Origin: Gammaproteobacteria bacterium
Lineage (GTDB): Bacteria; Pseudomonadota; Gammaproteobacteria; Pseudomonadales; Cellvibrionaceae
Reading direction: 5' to 3'
NCBI GenBank assembly: GCA_021151625.1
Contig: JAGKWY010000025.1
Location: 15,092-79,091, forward strand
DNA length: 64,000 bases
The translations under genes were made by a program, and so were the position numbers. Of this stretch, positions 36,472-45,354 are shown one piece after another; positions within the stretch are counted from its first letter, which is position 1, and every line of letters starts with the position of its first letter. The notes under the pieces are model-generated. The model did not search any database, was not told the origin of the DNA, and saw only the letters and a program-made list of their open reading frames with translations.

Positions 36472-38964
36472 ATGTTAAAGCATTATCTGATTGTGGCGCT
36501 GCGCAATTTAATCAAACACAAAATCAATAGCCTGATTAAAGTGCTGGGGCTTGCCCTGGGATTGGCGGCGGCGCTGCTGGTGATGATTGTTAATTACAGT
36601 GAGCTGACCTGGGATGCGTTTTGGCCAGATGCCGAACAGATTTATATGGTGAGCACTAAAACCAGTGGCCGCACTCCACCGTCAATGGATTTGATGGGCG
36701 AGGCAAATTTTCAGCAGGTGCGCGAACAACTAGCGCCGCAATTCTGGATGACGCAACTTGCATTGACGCAAACGAGCGTCAGTGTGCAGGAGAATGATTC
36801 AACGTCAGCCGTTTCACACCGGATTAATATTAGCCGGGTCGACCCAAATTTTTTGACGATATTTCCAGCCCGGGTGATTCAAGGCGATACCAGCGCTTTT
36901 GCACAAAACCCTAACAGCGCGGTAATCAGTCAGTCGGTTGCAGAACAATTATTTGGCAACAATAATCCGCTCGGAAAAACTGTCGAGTTGACTCTGGAGC
37001 CGTCCCTGGAGCAGCGCGAGTCGGGTGCGTTACCGGAGTTGTACCCGGTAACGATTATTGCGGTAGTGGATATCGATAATCCGCGTAGCCACATATCTCC
37101 TGCGCTGTATTTCCCGCAGGTTGATTATCCGCAGATGGACCCTAATAAAACTGGCTACATGCGCGATACCTATATTAAAGCCAGGCAGTCCATGACGCCT
37201 GCAGCGATTGAAGCCGCATTAAACGCAGCGGCAGAAGCCACGCTGCCCGAGGATGAAAACTTGCGCAAGTTGCGCCGTTTGGAATACAAGGTAATGCCAA
37301 TTACACAACGGCATATGCGCGACACCAATAGCGACGGCAATAAAAAACGCGTAGTGATTTTGTCAGTCTTGGGTGTATTAATTTTAATAGTGGCGATTAG
37401 CAATTTTATTAATTTGAGTTTGGCGGGTTATGTGTCTCGCCAAAAGGAAGTGGCCTTGCGCCGTATTCAGGGTGCGCGCGTACTACAACTGTTTGGGCAA
37501 TATTGGCTGGAAACACTGATTTATATTTTACTCGCCTGCCTGGGCGCATTAATTATTTGCGAACTCTTGGTTCCCCAGTTGCGCGTCGAATTACAAATGC
37601 CGTTAGTGAATGGAATTTTTGTTAGCCCTTTGCTGGCATTGCTGTGCGGCGTCATTGTGTTGGTGGTTGCATTTATTATTGCGCTTTATCCGGCCGTCTA
37701 TTTTTCACGTATTAATTCTGCCAGCATTCTGCGCGCTAATCGCTCCACGGAAAATCCTGTCTCAATTATTACGCGCAAGCTGTTACTGGTGGTGCAATTT
37801 TTTGCCGTCGGCACGTTGATTGTAGGATTGGCAAGTATTCGTTTGCAGCTGAATCAAATTGATGCCTATGAGCCAGGTTACAAAACCAAAGATATAGTCA
37901 TGACCAACAATCAGGGTACACCGCCCAGTGCGGAAAAAATGCTGGTGATCAAACAGCAAATTGCCCAGCTGCCCGGTGTTATCGCATCAGCATTCGTAAT
38001 GGGTGATGTTCCCGGGCGCCAGGAACTCATAATGGAAATTAGCTCCAAGGTGAATGAGCAGGAGCAAGCGCTCAATGTGATGTTCGATTGGATTGCCGAT
38101 GCGGATTATTTTTCTGTATTGGGTATACCGCAGATTGCGGGCACAAGGGAGTTACTGGAAGCCAGTTTTAACCCGGTAACGAATACGGGCCAACTCAATC
38201 CCGACATGGGCGTTATTCTCTGCCGCACTACGGCCGCACGTCTGGGTTTTGTAACGCCCGAGTCGGCACTCGGGCAAACCATTGGGCTTTTTCGGCAACC
38301 TGGCGTGCCCAATATCGCTAGCGGAAAAGTTGTAGCGGTCGTTGAAAACGCCCATATCGGCAGCCATAAAAAACCACCCATGGATTGCATGTTCATGGCA
38401 CTTAGCCGCGTAGCCGGGAACGGATTTCCCTTCGCGGTAAATTTTTCCAGTGCGCCCAGCGAGCAGGACATTAATGCAATTAAGAAAATCTGGGAGGAGC
38501 ATACCGGTACAGCACCGCATCACTGGTTATTTTCCGGCAGCCTTGCGGACCGCTATAAAAATGAACGCCGGGTGCAATTATTTGTATCGGGTTTTGCGTT
38601 GGCGGCACTGGCGATAGGTTTGTTGGGTATTTATGGCATCACTGCGCTAAACACCCAAAAACGTGCACGCGAAATTGCCCTGCGCAAATTGCATGGTGCA
38701 AACCAGTGGCAAATTATTGGTTTATTGAATCGCGATTTCTCGTTGCTGGTACTTGTTGCGAATTTGCTAGCTTGGCCCTGCGCCATCTATCTGATCAGTG
38801 TCTGGCTGGAAGATTTCCATCGGCATTTTTTGCTATCGCTGTGGCTGCCTTTATTTTGCGCGGCGGCATTGGGCATAAGCTTACTGATGGTATGGTTAAC
38901 CGCAACGGCACATTCTTTTGAAACTGGCCGCATGCGCCCTGCGGAAGTCTTGCGCGATGAATAA
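36472..38964 (+). CDS. FtsX-like ABC transporter permease (tandem MacB_PCD/FtsX)
   Basis: This 830-residue permease has an N-terminal helix (about residues 21-42), a large periplasmic MacB_PCD-like domain and three helices with VALRRIQGA (about 300-425). A second set follows: helix, periplasmic domain and three helices ending with EIALRKLHGANQWQIIGL. The duplicated FtsX modules within one chain are typical of the MacB-related permeases found beside two-component systems. The AGGGAG site gives the start. With the upstream ATPase and adaptor it probably forms a MacAB-like pump for peptides, lipids or toxic compounds. Confidence 0.9.
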   Translation: MLKHYLIVALRNLIKHKINSLIKVLGLALGLAAALLVMIVNYSELTWDAFWPDAEQIYMVSTKTSGRTPPSMDLMGEANFQQVREQLAPQFWMTQLALTQTSVSVQENDSTSAVSHRINISRVDPNFLTIFPARVIQGDTSAFAQNPNSAVISQSVAEQLFGNNNPLGKTVELTLEPSLEQRESGALPELYPVTIIAVVDIDNPRSHISPALYFPQVDYPQMDPNKTGYMRDTYIKARQSMTPAAIEAALNAAAEATLPEDENLRKLRRLEYKVMPITQRHMRDTNSDGNKKRVVILSVLGVLILIVAISNFINLSLAGYVSRQKEVALRRIQGARVLQLFGQYWLETLIYILLACLGALIICELLVPQLRVELQMPLVNGIFVSPLLALLCGVIVLVVAFIIALYPAVYFSRINSASILRANRSTENPVSIITRKLLLVVQFFAVGTLIVGLASIRLQLNQIDAYEPGYKTKDIVMTNNQGTPPSAEKMLVIKQQIAQLPGVIASAFVMGDVPGRQELIMEISSKVNEQEQALNVMFDWIADADYFSVLGIPQIAGTRELLEASFNPVTNTGQLNPDMGVILCRTTAARLGFVTPESALGQTIGLFRQPGVPNIASGKVVAVVENAHIGSHKKPPMDCMFMALSRVAGNGFPFAVNFSSAPSEQDINAIKKIWEEHTGTAPHHWLFSGSLADRYKNERRVQLFVSGFALAALAIGLLGIYGITALNTQKRAREIALRKLHGANQWQIIGLLNRDFSLLVLVANLLAWPCAIYLISVWLEDFHRHFLLSLWLPLFCAAALGISLLMVWLTATAHSFETGRMRPAEVLRDE

Positions 38965-39046
38965 GTTTTTTCTCCTCCTGTAAACGTCGGGCCAACCCCT
39001 TGGGTGATTTGGGAAATGTCACCGGGCCTGTGTTAAGAGGATTTTT

Positions 39047-39070
39047 GCCCCTGCGTGCAGGGGCGCTTTT
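39047..39070 (+). terminator. terminator of the export operon
   Basis: GCCCCTGC (39047-39054) pairs with GCAGGGGC (39057-39064), followed by GCTTTTATG. On the opposite strand an A/T-rich run also lies beside it, so it may stop the convergent pectinesterase gene weakly. Confidence 0.7.
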
Positions 39071-39118
39071 ATGTGGAAAATTACGGATAACAGTTGCCAA
39101 GGGAAATTACGGAAAAAA

Positions 39119-40237
39119 TTATTGCGGATTCCAATCGCCAAATATTGTTGCTTTACTATAGTGGCTCGCTTCTTCTGCCGACAACTGGCGGCGCTGTTCA
39201 TGTTGGGCTGCGCCCGGTCCTTTGTTTTTGTATTCAAAAAAGCGCGCTTCTTCCGGTAGGAATTGAATTTTCGTTCCGTCTTTGGCTGTGCCGCCCATGG
39301 CATACCAGCCGTCGCGGGTGATGTGCGCGTCCATCCAGGAATTAATAAATACGGCTTTGCCAATGGCATTGGGGTCGGCGTAGCGACCATCGGCAAATTG
39401 GGTAGTGGGGTGCCAGGGGCGGCCCAGTGGAGTGGAATTATCGGGTACGGATTTGTCGCGCGTTAAAATGCAATCGATAAAGGTTAAACCGTATTCGCTG
39501 TTGATATTAGTGGAAGGCGCAACCAGATAGGCGTGGGGTGTACTGGGTTTACCGCGCCCCAGGGTTTTAATTTCGGAATTAGTAAACAGCGCGTTACCTT
39601 TACCAAAAATAAAATCCACATTACCGGCGATAAAGCTTTTATCAAACCAACTGCGACCCGCGTTGACAAACAGTGTATCCTGATAACCGAGTAAACGAAT
39701 ATCGCGCGCTAAAAACTGATCGCTGCCGTTGTCCAGATGCAAAGCCACTGCCTGACTATTGGGTATGCGTTTGGGGTCATCAGTCGCGAGTGCATCGTTA
39801 GCGAGAAAATCAAAGGTATTTTCAACGGTGAGTTGCTGCAGCTGAATATTGGCCGCGCGAATAATTAGCGTGGCAGAGCCTGGGGTACCCCAAATCTGGC
39901 CTTTGGTGGCACCGGCATCGGTAGATTGTTGCCCGGCGTAGGCATTGTAAAAAATTCGGGTGGAATTTTTATGTTCACCGATCAAGTGAATATTAGGTTT
40001 GGCGATCACCAGTTTTTCATAGTAATTACCTTGCGCAATAAAAATACGATAGGGTTTTTGATTGATCGTTGGCGCGGCATCCAGTGCAGCTTGAATGCTG
40101 GGAAAATTTTTTGCAGAAGGTTTTGTCGATGCGTTAACCGTTGCATCGTAGTTTGAACCGGGTTGGGTTGCGCAGCCAGAGATAAATGTCAGTGAAAGAA
40201 CAAGTACAACAAGGTAATTCACATGACGACTGATCAT
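39119..40237 (-). CDS. pectinesterase (carbohydrate esterase family 8), lipoprotein
   Basis: This 372-residue enzyme removes methyl esters from homogalacturonan. The N-terminus is a lipoprotein signal ending at Cys22 (FISGC). The CE8 right-handed beta-helix has GYQDTLF (acid/base Asp187), GNVDFIFG (nucleophile Asp208) and LGRPWHP (Arg273). Length is typical. The lipid anchor suggests a periplasmic or surface-attached enzyme. It lies upstream of the uxuB-like gene's end on the same strand, separated by two inverted hairpin repeats. It opens the pectin region of the window. Confidence 0.94.
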   Translation of the reverse strand: MISRHVNYLVVLVLSLTFISGCATQPGSNYDATVNASTKPSAKNFPSIQAALDAAPTINQKPYRIFIAQGNYYEKLVIAKPNIHLIGEHKNSTRIFYNAYAGQQSTDAGATKGQIWGTPGSATLIIRAANIQLQQLTVENTFDFLANDALATDDPKRIPNSQAVALHLDNGSDQFLARDIRLLGYQDTLFVNAGRSWFDKSFIAGNVDFIFGKGNALFTNSEIKTLGRGKPSTPHAYLVAPSTNINSEYGLTFIDCILTRDKSVPDNSTPLGRPWHPTTQFADGRYADPNAIGKAVFINSWMDAHITRDGWYAMGGTAKDGTKIQFLPEEARFFEYKNKGPGAAQHEQRRQLSAEEASHYSKATIFGDWNPQ

Positions 40238-40253
40238 CTATTTGTCTCCGCAG

Positions 40254-40273
40254 GGGCGCAATTTATTGCGCCC
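40254..40273. repeat. palindromic hairpin repeat, copy 1 (REP-like)
   Basis: GGGCGCAA (40254-40261), loop TTTA, TTGCGCCC (40266-40273). An exact inverted copy lies at 40348-40367, 75 bases downstream. Both have G-rich and T-rich flanks in matching order when read in their own orientation. Confidence 0.85.
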
Positions 40274-40347
40274 TGATTTTTGTCGTTTATTTATAAAATA
40301 AATTTCGCAGTGCAAACAATGGCACCATAAAAATGATGCAATAAAAA

Positions 40348-40367
40348 GGGCGCAATAAATTGCGCCC
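40348..40367. repeat. palindromic hairpin repeat, copy 2 (inverted, REP-like)
   Basis: GGGCGCAA (40348-40355), loop TAAA, TTGCGCCC (40360-40367). It is the exact reverse complement of copy 1, and lies between the stop of the uxuB-like gene (40375) and the pectinesterase start. On the minus strand it is followed by TTTTTATT, so it can also end the uxuB-like transcript. Confidence 0.85.
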
Positions 40368-40374
40368 CTACAAG

Positions 40375-41865
40375 TTAGCGAAAAGTGTCTTGTATAGAAG
40401 CCAATACGCCCTTGCTGTAAAAACGCTCTAGCCATTGGGTGGTAGTCTGGATAAAACGCGCTTCATCAATCAGGTCAGCACCAAATACTTTTTGAATGCT
40501 CACAACAGCTTTTACCATACCGGCAGGGTTGCCCTGGTTTGCATCGCAGGCAGCGCGCAGTTCTTTGGCGAGTGGATCAGATACTTCAATCGCAGCGCCT
40601 TTTTCATCGACACCGGATACATAGCGAATCCAGGCGGCCACACCCAGACACAAAATATCGATATGGCCATTGCCTTTTAATTGTTCGCGTAGCGTTTCTA
40701 ACAAGCGCTGCGGCAATTTTTGCGAGCCGTCCATCGCAATTTGCCAGGTTCGATGTTTCAGGGCTTTGTTGGAAAATCTATCGCGCAATTGTTGCTTGTA
40801 GGCCTCAATATCAAAACCGGCTGGGGCAACCACAGTTTCACCGGCGTCGCGCGCCATATAGGTTTTTACCAAATTGACAAAGGCCGGTTGCTCCATAACT
40901 TCGCTGATATATTGGAAGCCGGAGAGATAACCCGTGTAAGCCATGGTTGAGTGGGCGCCATTCAACAAACGCAATTTGATTTTTTCAAACACGCGCACGT
41001 CTTTTACCAGAAGCACACCGACTTTTTCCCACTCGGGGCGACCATCGGCAAATTTATCTTCCACTACCCATTGGGTAAATGGCTCACACACCACCATGCC
41101 TTCATCGCGAATGCTTTCACCACTAACTGCGAGACGCTTTTCAATATCGCGGCGATCATCATCGGTGGTAGCGGGAACAATGCGGTCGATCATAGTGCTG
41201 GGGAAGGTGGCGTTGGTTTTAATCCAGTCAGCCAAAGCAGGCGAAATTTTTTGTGCGAATTGCACCACCACTTTTTCCAACACTTCGCCATTATTGGGCA
41301 GGTTATCGCAACTCAATGCGGTGAACGCTTTTTGCTTATTGTCGAAACGCTGTTTTAAGGCAGCGACAATAAAACCAATGGCAGAGACAGGTTTATCCAG
41401 GTTGTGCAGGTCGTGAATAATATCCGGGTGAGCTTCATTCAGGTTGCCGCTGGCTGGGTCGTGGCAGTAGCCTTTTTCCGTGACTGTTAGCGAGACAATT
41501 TTAATATTGGGATTGGCAATAGTCGCCACCAATGCAACAGGATTTTCTGGCCCAACCAGCGTATCGGTAACAGCGCCAATAATTTGTAGCTTTTCACCGT
41601 CACCGGAACGCTCAACCAAGGTGTATAAACAATCTTGCGGCACCAATTGATCGCGCACGCTGGCAGAGCGCAAGCTGCTGCCAATAATGCCCCAGTTGCC
41701 ACCAAATTGATTTAATACCGCTTCAGTGTAAAACGCCTGGTGCGCGCGATGAAATGCGCCTATGCCCAGGTGCACAATGCCTGATACTAATTGTTCGCGA
41801 TTGTATTTTGGTAACAAAACATCTTTAGGTAACTGTGACAACAAGTTTTTGTTTAAGCGATTCAT
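40375..41865 (-). CDS. uxuB: mannitol dehydrogenase family protein, D-mannonate/fructuronate oxidoreductase-like
   Basis: This 496-residue polyol-type long-chain dehydrogenase is close to E. coli UxuB along its whole length: IVHLGIGAFHRAHQAFY, IVSLTVTEKGYCHDP, FPSTMIDRIVPA and CEPFTQWVVEDKF. The catalytic Lys-Asn-His signature appears in KLRLLNGAHS, and HRTWQIAMDGSQKLPQR follows. It reduces fructuronate to mannonate with NADH. In this pectin context it could also serve tagaturonate (UxaB role), which sequence alone cannot decide. It is divergent from kdgK over a 256-base region. The start is ATG with a weak ribosome-binding site. Confidence 0.88.
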   Translation of the reverse strand: MNRLNKNLLSQLPKDVLLPKYNREQLVSGIVHLGIGAFHRAHQAFYTEAVLNQFGGNWGIIGSSLRSASVRDQLVPQDCLYTLVERSGDGEKLQIIGAVTDTLVGPENPVALVATIANPNIKIVSLTVTEKGYCHDPASGNLNEAHPDIIHDLHNLDKPVSAIGFIVAALKQRFDNKQKAFTALSCDNLPNNGEVLEKVVVQFAQKISPALADWIKTNATFPSTMIDRIVPATTDDDRRDIEKRLAVSGESIRDEGMVVCEPFTQWVVEDKFADGRPEWEKVGVLLVKDVRVFEKIKLRLLNGAHSTMAYTGYLSGFQYISEVMEQPAFVNLVKTYMARDAGETVVAPAGFDIEAYKQQLRDRFSNKALKHRTWQIAMDGSQKLPQRLLETLREQLKGNGHIDILCLGVAAWIRYVSGVDEKGAAIEVSDPLAKELRAACDANQGNPAGMVKAVVSIQKVFGADLIDEARFIQTTTQWLERFYSKGVLASIQDTFR

Positions 41866-42060
41866 TATAAAAATCCAGCAAGGTTAATAGCGTAAAAAAT
41901 AGCAGTTAAAATTCGCAATCAATAAACAATAAAAATTAATTTCCGATCAGCAATCAGAAAACAAAAAAATTTTTTTCAAAATAACAAAACAACTTTATCT
42001 TAATCGCACAAAATTCTAGGGTTGGCATTTAACAAGTGTTATAGTTGACGGGTTTACAGT

Positions 42061-42075
42061 TGCAAATTTTTTGCA
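42061..42075. promoter_or_regulatory. candidate operator in the uxuB-kdgK divergent region
   Basis: TGCAAA (42061-42066) and TTTGCA (42070-42075) form a perfect palindrome with a three-base spacer. With one bulged base it extends to GTTGCAAA and TTTGCACAAC. It lies about 45 bases before the kdgK start. The regulator is unknown. Confidence 0.45.
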
Positions 42076-42121
42076 CAACCCATAACAAGTTTTTCAATCA
42101 GAATATCCGTGGATAATTAAC

Positions 42122-43063
42122 ATGGCACACATAGCAGCAATTGGCGAAGTCATGGTGGAGCTTTCCCCTTTTCCAACCGCCGACAGCAATGGCCGCGAAA
42201 CTATGGCCCTCTCCTTCGCCGGCGATACTTACAACACGTCTGTTTACATGGCGCGCCTGGGGTTAAAAACCGATTACGTCACCCAGTTGGGCGATGACCC
42301 TTACAGTGCGCAAATTATGCAGCGCATGGCCAATGAAGCGATTGGCACTGACCTGATCAAGCAAATTCCTGGCCGTTCACCTGGCCTCTACATTATCCGC
42401 AATCGCCCCGATGGTGAGCGCGAATTTTTTTACTGGCGCAAAGAGGCGCCGGCACGCGAGCTGTTTAATTCCCAGGAAGCGGCTGATCACCTCTGCCAAA
42501 AGCTGGTTCACTGCAATTGCGTTTACCTGAGCGGCATTACCCTGGCAATTATCGGCGAAAAATCGCGCGAGTTTTTATACAACGCGCTGCACAAATTGCG
42601 TCAGCAGGATGTAATCGTCGCGTTCGACAGCAACTATCGCCCGCGTTTGTGGCGCGACAAAGCCGAAGCACAACAGGCTATGCTCGCGATTATGCAGTAC
42701 ACCGATATTGCACTGCTCACACTTGATGACGAGCAGCTGCTGTGGGGCGATGACACTATCGAGGGTTGCAAGCAGCGCTATGCATCTTACAACCTGAGCG
42801 AACTGGTATTAAAACGCGGCGCGGATGATGCCGTGATTATTACCCCCGAAGCGGAAATTCGCGTACCTGTACCACCAGTGCAAGGTGTAATTGATACTAC
42901 CGGTGCGGGCGATACCTTTAACGCGGGTTATCTTGCGGGCCGCTTGCAGAAAAAATCGATTGAAGATTCTGCCAAACAAGGTATTCGCTGCGCCGGTATT
43001 ATCATTCGCCACCGTGGTGCGATTATTGATAAAGCTGTTTTTGATAAAGAACTGGGCGCCTAG
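42122..43063 (+). CDS. kdgK: 2-dehydro-3-deoxygluconokinase (KDG kinase)
   Basis: This 313-residue PfkB-family sugar kinase phosphorylates 2-keto-3-deoxygluconate to KDPG, where the isomerase and lyase branches of pectin catabolism meet. Motifs are the N-terminal AIGEVMVELSP, SFAGDTYNTSVYMARLG, the substrate region GLYIIRNRPDGEREFFYWR and the ATP/catalytic DTTGAGDTFNAGY with Asp264. Length and motifs match E. coli KdgK. It is divergent from the uxuB-like gene and followed by two long hairpin elements. Confidence 0.95.
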   Translation: MAHIAAIGEVMVELSPFPTADSNGRETMALSFAGDTYNTSVYMARLGLKTDYVTQLGDDPYSAQIMQRMANEAIGTDLIKQIPGRSPGLYIIRNRPDGEREFFYWRKEAPARELFNSQEAADHLCQKLVHCNCVYLSGITLAIIGEKSREFLYNALHKLRQQDVIVAFDSNYRPRLWRDKAEAQQAMLAIMQYTDIALLTLDDEQLLWGDDTIEGCKQRYASYNLSELVLKRGADDAVIITPEAEIRVPVPPVQGVIDTTGAGDTFNAGYLAGRLQKKSIEDSAKQGIRCAGIIIRHRGAIIDKAVFDKELGA

Positions 43064-43117
43064 GCCGCACAATATAATTTCAAGCTCAAAAAACCAGTTA
43101 GCACTATGTAAGTTTCT

Positions 43118-43213
43118 GTTCAGGGTTTGTATTTTCAAAAGCCTCGAGCCATGGATGGCGAAAGGCAGCTATAGGGATATATTCATGCGTTTTTGAAAAT
43201 ACAAACCCTGAAC
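43118..43213. repeat. hairpin element A, 23-bp perfect arms, conserved CATGGATG core
   Basis: The left arm at 43118-43140 (GTTCAGGGTTTGTATTTTC...) is the exact reverse complement of 43191-43213. Between the arms is a 50-base core with CCTCGAGCCATGGATGGCGA and a terminal ATGCGT. It lies about 55 bases after kdgK. The core resembles elements B and C, but the arms do not. Confidence 0.9.
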
Positions 43214-43247
43214 TGAAACGTATTCGAAGTACATATTTTTTCAACCC

Positions 43248-43355
43248 GTTTGTTGCACGGGGATAAGGTTTCAAAAACGCATAAACCCATCCATGGGGCT
43301 CCCTTTCGTCATCCATGACTCGAGGGTTTTGAAACCTTATCCCCGCACAACAAAC
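43248..43355. repeat. hairpin element B, 29-bp arms, conserved CATGGATG core
   Basis: The arm at 43248-43276 pairs with 43327-43355 at 27 of 29 positions (inner GGGGATAAGGTTTCAAAA perfect). The core reads, on the minus strand, CCTCGAGTCATGGATGACGA, then ATGGATGGGTTTATGCGT. It is in inverse orientation to element A and ends about 30 bases after the VOC gene's stop. Confidence 0.9.
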
Positions 43356-43387
43356 TCACATTTCCGCGTTAATCTCGTTGGGCAAAC

Positions 43388-43783
43388 TCACTGCTGAAAC
43401 TTCAGCATTTTATTGCCGCGTTTACACAACTGGATTGCCAGGCCCCAGGGGTCGCGCATCATCACCAAATGTGAACCATCTTTAATATGTACTTCTTCCG
43501 CAAAGGTCGCACCCACTGCTTCCAATTCAGCGCGCTTTTGCTCCGGGTTTTCACACACAAATGCCAGATGCAACAGCAAAGGGTTCATGTTTGGGTAATC
43601 GGGCACTTCATCGGGCGGATTGTTGTAAATCTCAATCATCACATCGCCGGAATCGTCGGCGAGAAAATGTGTGTTAGCGCCGCCTTCCTGCTTGCGTACT
43701 ACACGCAAACCCATATTGGCCACGTACCATGCCGCCATGGCGATGGGGTCGGCAACGTTTACGGCAAAATGTTCAATCTTCAT
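43388..43783 (-). CDS. VOC-family (glyoxalase/dioxygenase superfamily) protein
   Basis: This 131-residue protein has the two-module VOC fold: MKIEHFAVNVADP at the N-terminus with a metal-ligand-like His, DVMIEIYNN, LLLHLAFVCENP and MMRDPWGLAIQLCKR at the end. It is likely a metal-dependent lyase, isomerase or binding protein. The specific reaction cannot be inferred. It lies downstream of the transhydrogenase operon on the same strand, after a terminator. Confidence 0.88.
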   Translation of the reverse strand: MKIEHFAVNVADPIAMAAWYVANMGLRVVRKQEGGANTHFLADDSGDVMIEIYNNPPDEVPDYPNMNPLLLHLAFVCENPEQKRAELEAVGATFAEEVHIKDGSHLVMMRDPWGLAIQLCKRGNKMLKFQQ

Positions 43784-43821
43784 AAATATAATTCTGTGTT
43801 CTGCGTTAATCCATTGAAGCT

Positions 43822-43853
43822 AAAAAAATGAGTGCCCTCACTGAGCGGCACTC
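43822..43853 (-). terminator. terminator of the transhydrogenase operon
   Basis: GAGTGCC (43830-43836) pairs with GGCACTC (43847-43853). On the minus strand it is followed by seven T residues. It lies about 95 bases after the pntB stop. Confidence 0.85.
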
Positions 43854-43948
43854 TATAAATGCTTTTTAAAAAAGCAGCTCCATAAAAACAACTTCATCAA
43901 CGTTTCTTACAAAAAAATTTAAAAAAACGTCACCTGCAAAAATATTTG

Positions 43949-45352
43949 CTAGGCAATATTTTTAACGATGGACTCCACCATTTTCTTCGCATCGCCAAAC
44001 AGCATCATGGTGTTATCGCGATGGAATAATTCGTTTTCCACTCCCGAATAGCCCGAGGCCATGGAGCGTTTCACAAACAATACCGTGCGCGCTTTTTCCA
44101 CTTCCAGAATCGGCATGCCAAAAATCGGGCTCTGCGGATTGGTTTTTGCCGCCGGGTTGGTTACATCGTTAGCACCAATGACAAAGGCAACGTCCGCCGT
44201 TTGGAATTCATTGTTAATGTCTTCCAGTTCAAACACTTCGTCGTAAGGCACATTGGCTTCAGCGAGCAGCACATTCATATGGCCTGGCATACGGCCTGCC
44301 ACCGGGTGAATTGCATAGCTAACTTTTACCCCTGCATGTTTTAATTCATCAGCCATTTCACGCAGTGCGTGTTGCGCTTGCGCCACCGCCATACCGTAAC
44401 CGGGAACAATAATCACTGAACCGGCATTTTTCATGATAAAGGCTGCATCTTCAGCGCTGCCTTGTTTGACTGGTTTATCTTCGCCACCAACTGCTGTTGC
44501 CGCTGTGGCATCGGCACCAAAGCCGCCGAGAATCACGTTAAAGAAAGAGCGATTCATGCCTTTGCACATGATATAGGAAAGAATGGCACCGGACGAGCCG
44601 ACTAGTGCACCAGTAACGATCAGTGCATTGTTATGCAGGGTAAAACCTATACCAGCGGCGGCCCAACCGGAATAGGAATTGAGCATGGAAACAACGACCG
44701 GCATATCGGCACCACCAATCGGAATAATCAGCAGCACACCAATCACAAACGCCAGCGCGGTCATACTCCAGAAAATCCAGGGTGATTGATCGATGCAGAA
44801 ATACACGATCAAACCAATAATCAGTAAACCAATTAATGCATTTAAAAAATGCTGGCCACCAAACACGATTGGCCTGCCGGACACCAGGCCCTGCAATTTG
44901 GTAAACGCAATGACAGAACCGGAAAAAGTAATTGCGCCAATCACTACCCCCAAGCCCATTTCGATGCGACTGGCGATAAAAATTTCACCGGCGGCATTAG
45001 CGATTCCAAAGGCGAGCGGATTGCTAAATGCAGCACCGGCAACCAACACCGCCGCCATACCAACCAGGCTATGGAACGCCGCAACCAATTGCGGCATGGC
45101 AGTCATGGCAATTTTGCGTGCGATAAAAATACCGATCACAGCACCTATGGCCAGCGCCGTAAAAATCCAGCTATAGGAAGTTACTTGCGGACTTAAAATG
45201 GTAGTGATAATGGCAATCGCCATCCCGATCATGCCGAGCATATTGCCGCGCCGTGATGACTCGGGCGATGACAGGCCGCGCAGTGCAAGAATAAATAAAA
45301 CGGCTGAGACTAGATAAGCAAATGCGGTCAGATTAACGTGGAAGCTGGTCAT
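43949..45352 (-). CDS. pntB: NAD(P) transhydrogenase subunit beta
   Basis: PntB forms membrane helices of the proton channel and the NADP(H)-binding domain III of the proton-translocating transhydrogenase. The 467 residues contain about nine hydrophobic helices and then domain III with IVPGYGMAVAQAQHALREM, HPVAGRMPGHMNVLLAEANV, GANDVTNPAA and GYSGVENELF. All are standard. GGAGG precedes the ATG, three bases after the pntAB stop. It is the last gene of pntAA-pntAB-pntB. Confidence 0.96.
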   Translation of the reverse strand: MTSFHVNLTAFAYLVSAVLFILALRGLSSPESSRRGNMLGMIGMAIAIITTILSPQVTSYSWIFTALAIGAVIGIFIARKIAMTAMPQLVAAFHSLVGMAAVLVAGAAFSNPLAFGIANAAGEIFIASRIEMGLGVVIGAITFSGSVIAFTKLQGLVSGRPIVFGGQHFLNALIGLLIIGLIVYFCIDQSPWIFWSMTALAFVIGVLLIIPIGGADMPVVVSMLNSYSGWAAAGIGFTLHNNALIVTGALVGSSGAILSYIMCKGMNRSFFNVILGGFGADATAATAVGGEDKPVKQGSAEDAAFIMKNAGSVIIVPGYGMAVAQAQHALREMADELKHAGVKVSYAIHPVAGRMPGHMNVLLAEANVPYDEVFELEDINNEFQTADVAFVIGANDVTNPAAKTNPQSPIFGMPILEVEKARTVLFVKRSMASGYSGVENELFHRDNTMMLFGDAKKMVESIVKNIA

Positions 45353-45354
45353 AA

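Noticed and set aside
40254..40367. Insertion-sequence ends
   Set aside because: Only 75 bases lie between the inverted hairpins and there is no transposase. They fit REP-like units or terminators better.
43118..43355. Integron attC sites
   Set aside because: The hairpins have very long, nearly perfect arms and a CATGGATG core. No R-box pairs (GTTRRRY/RYYYAAC) at the ends and no cassette array or integrase were seen.
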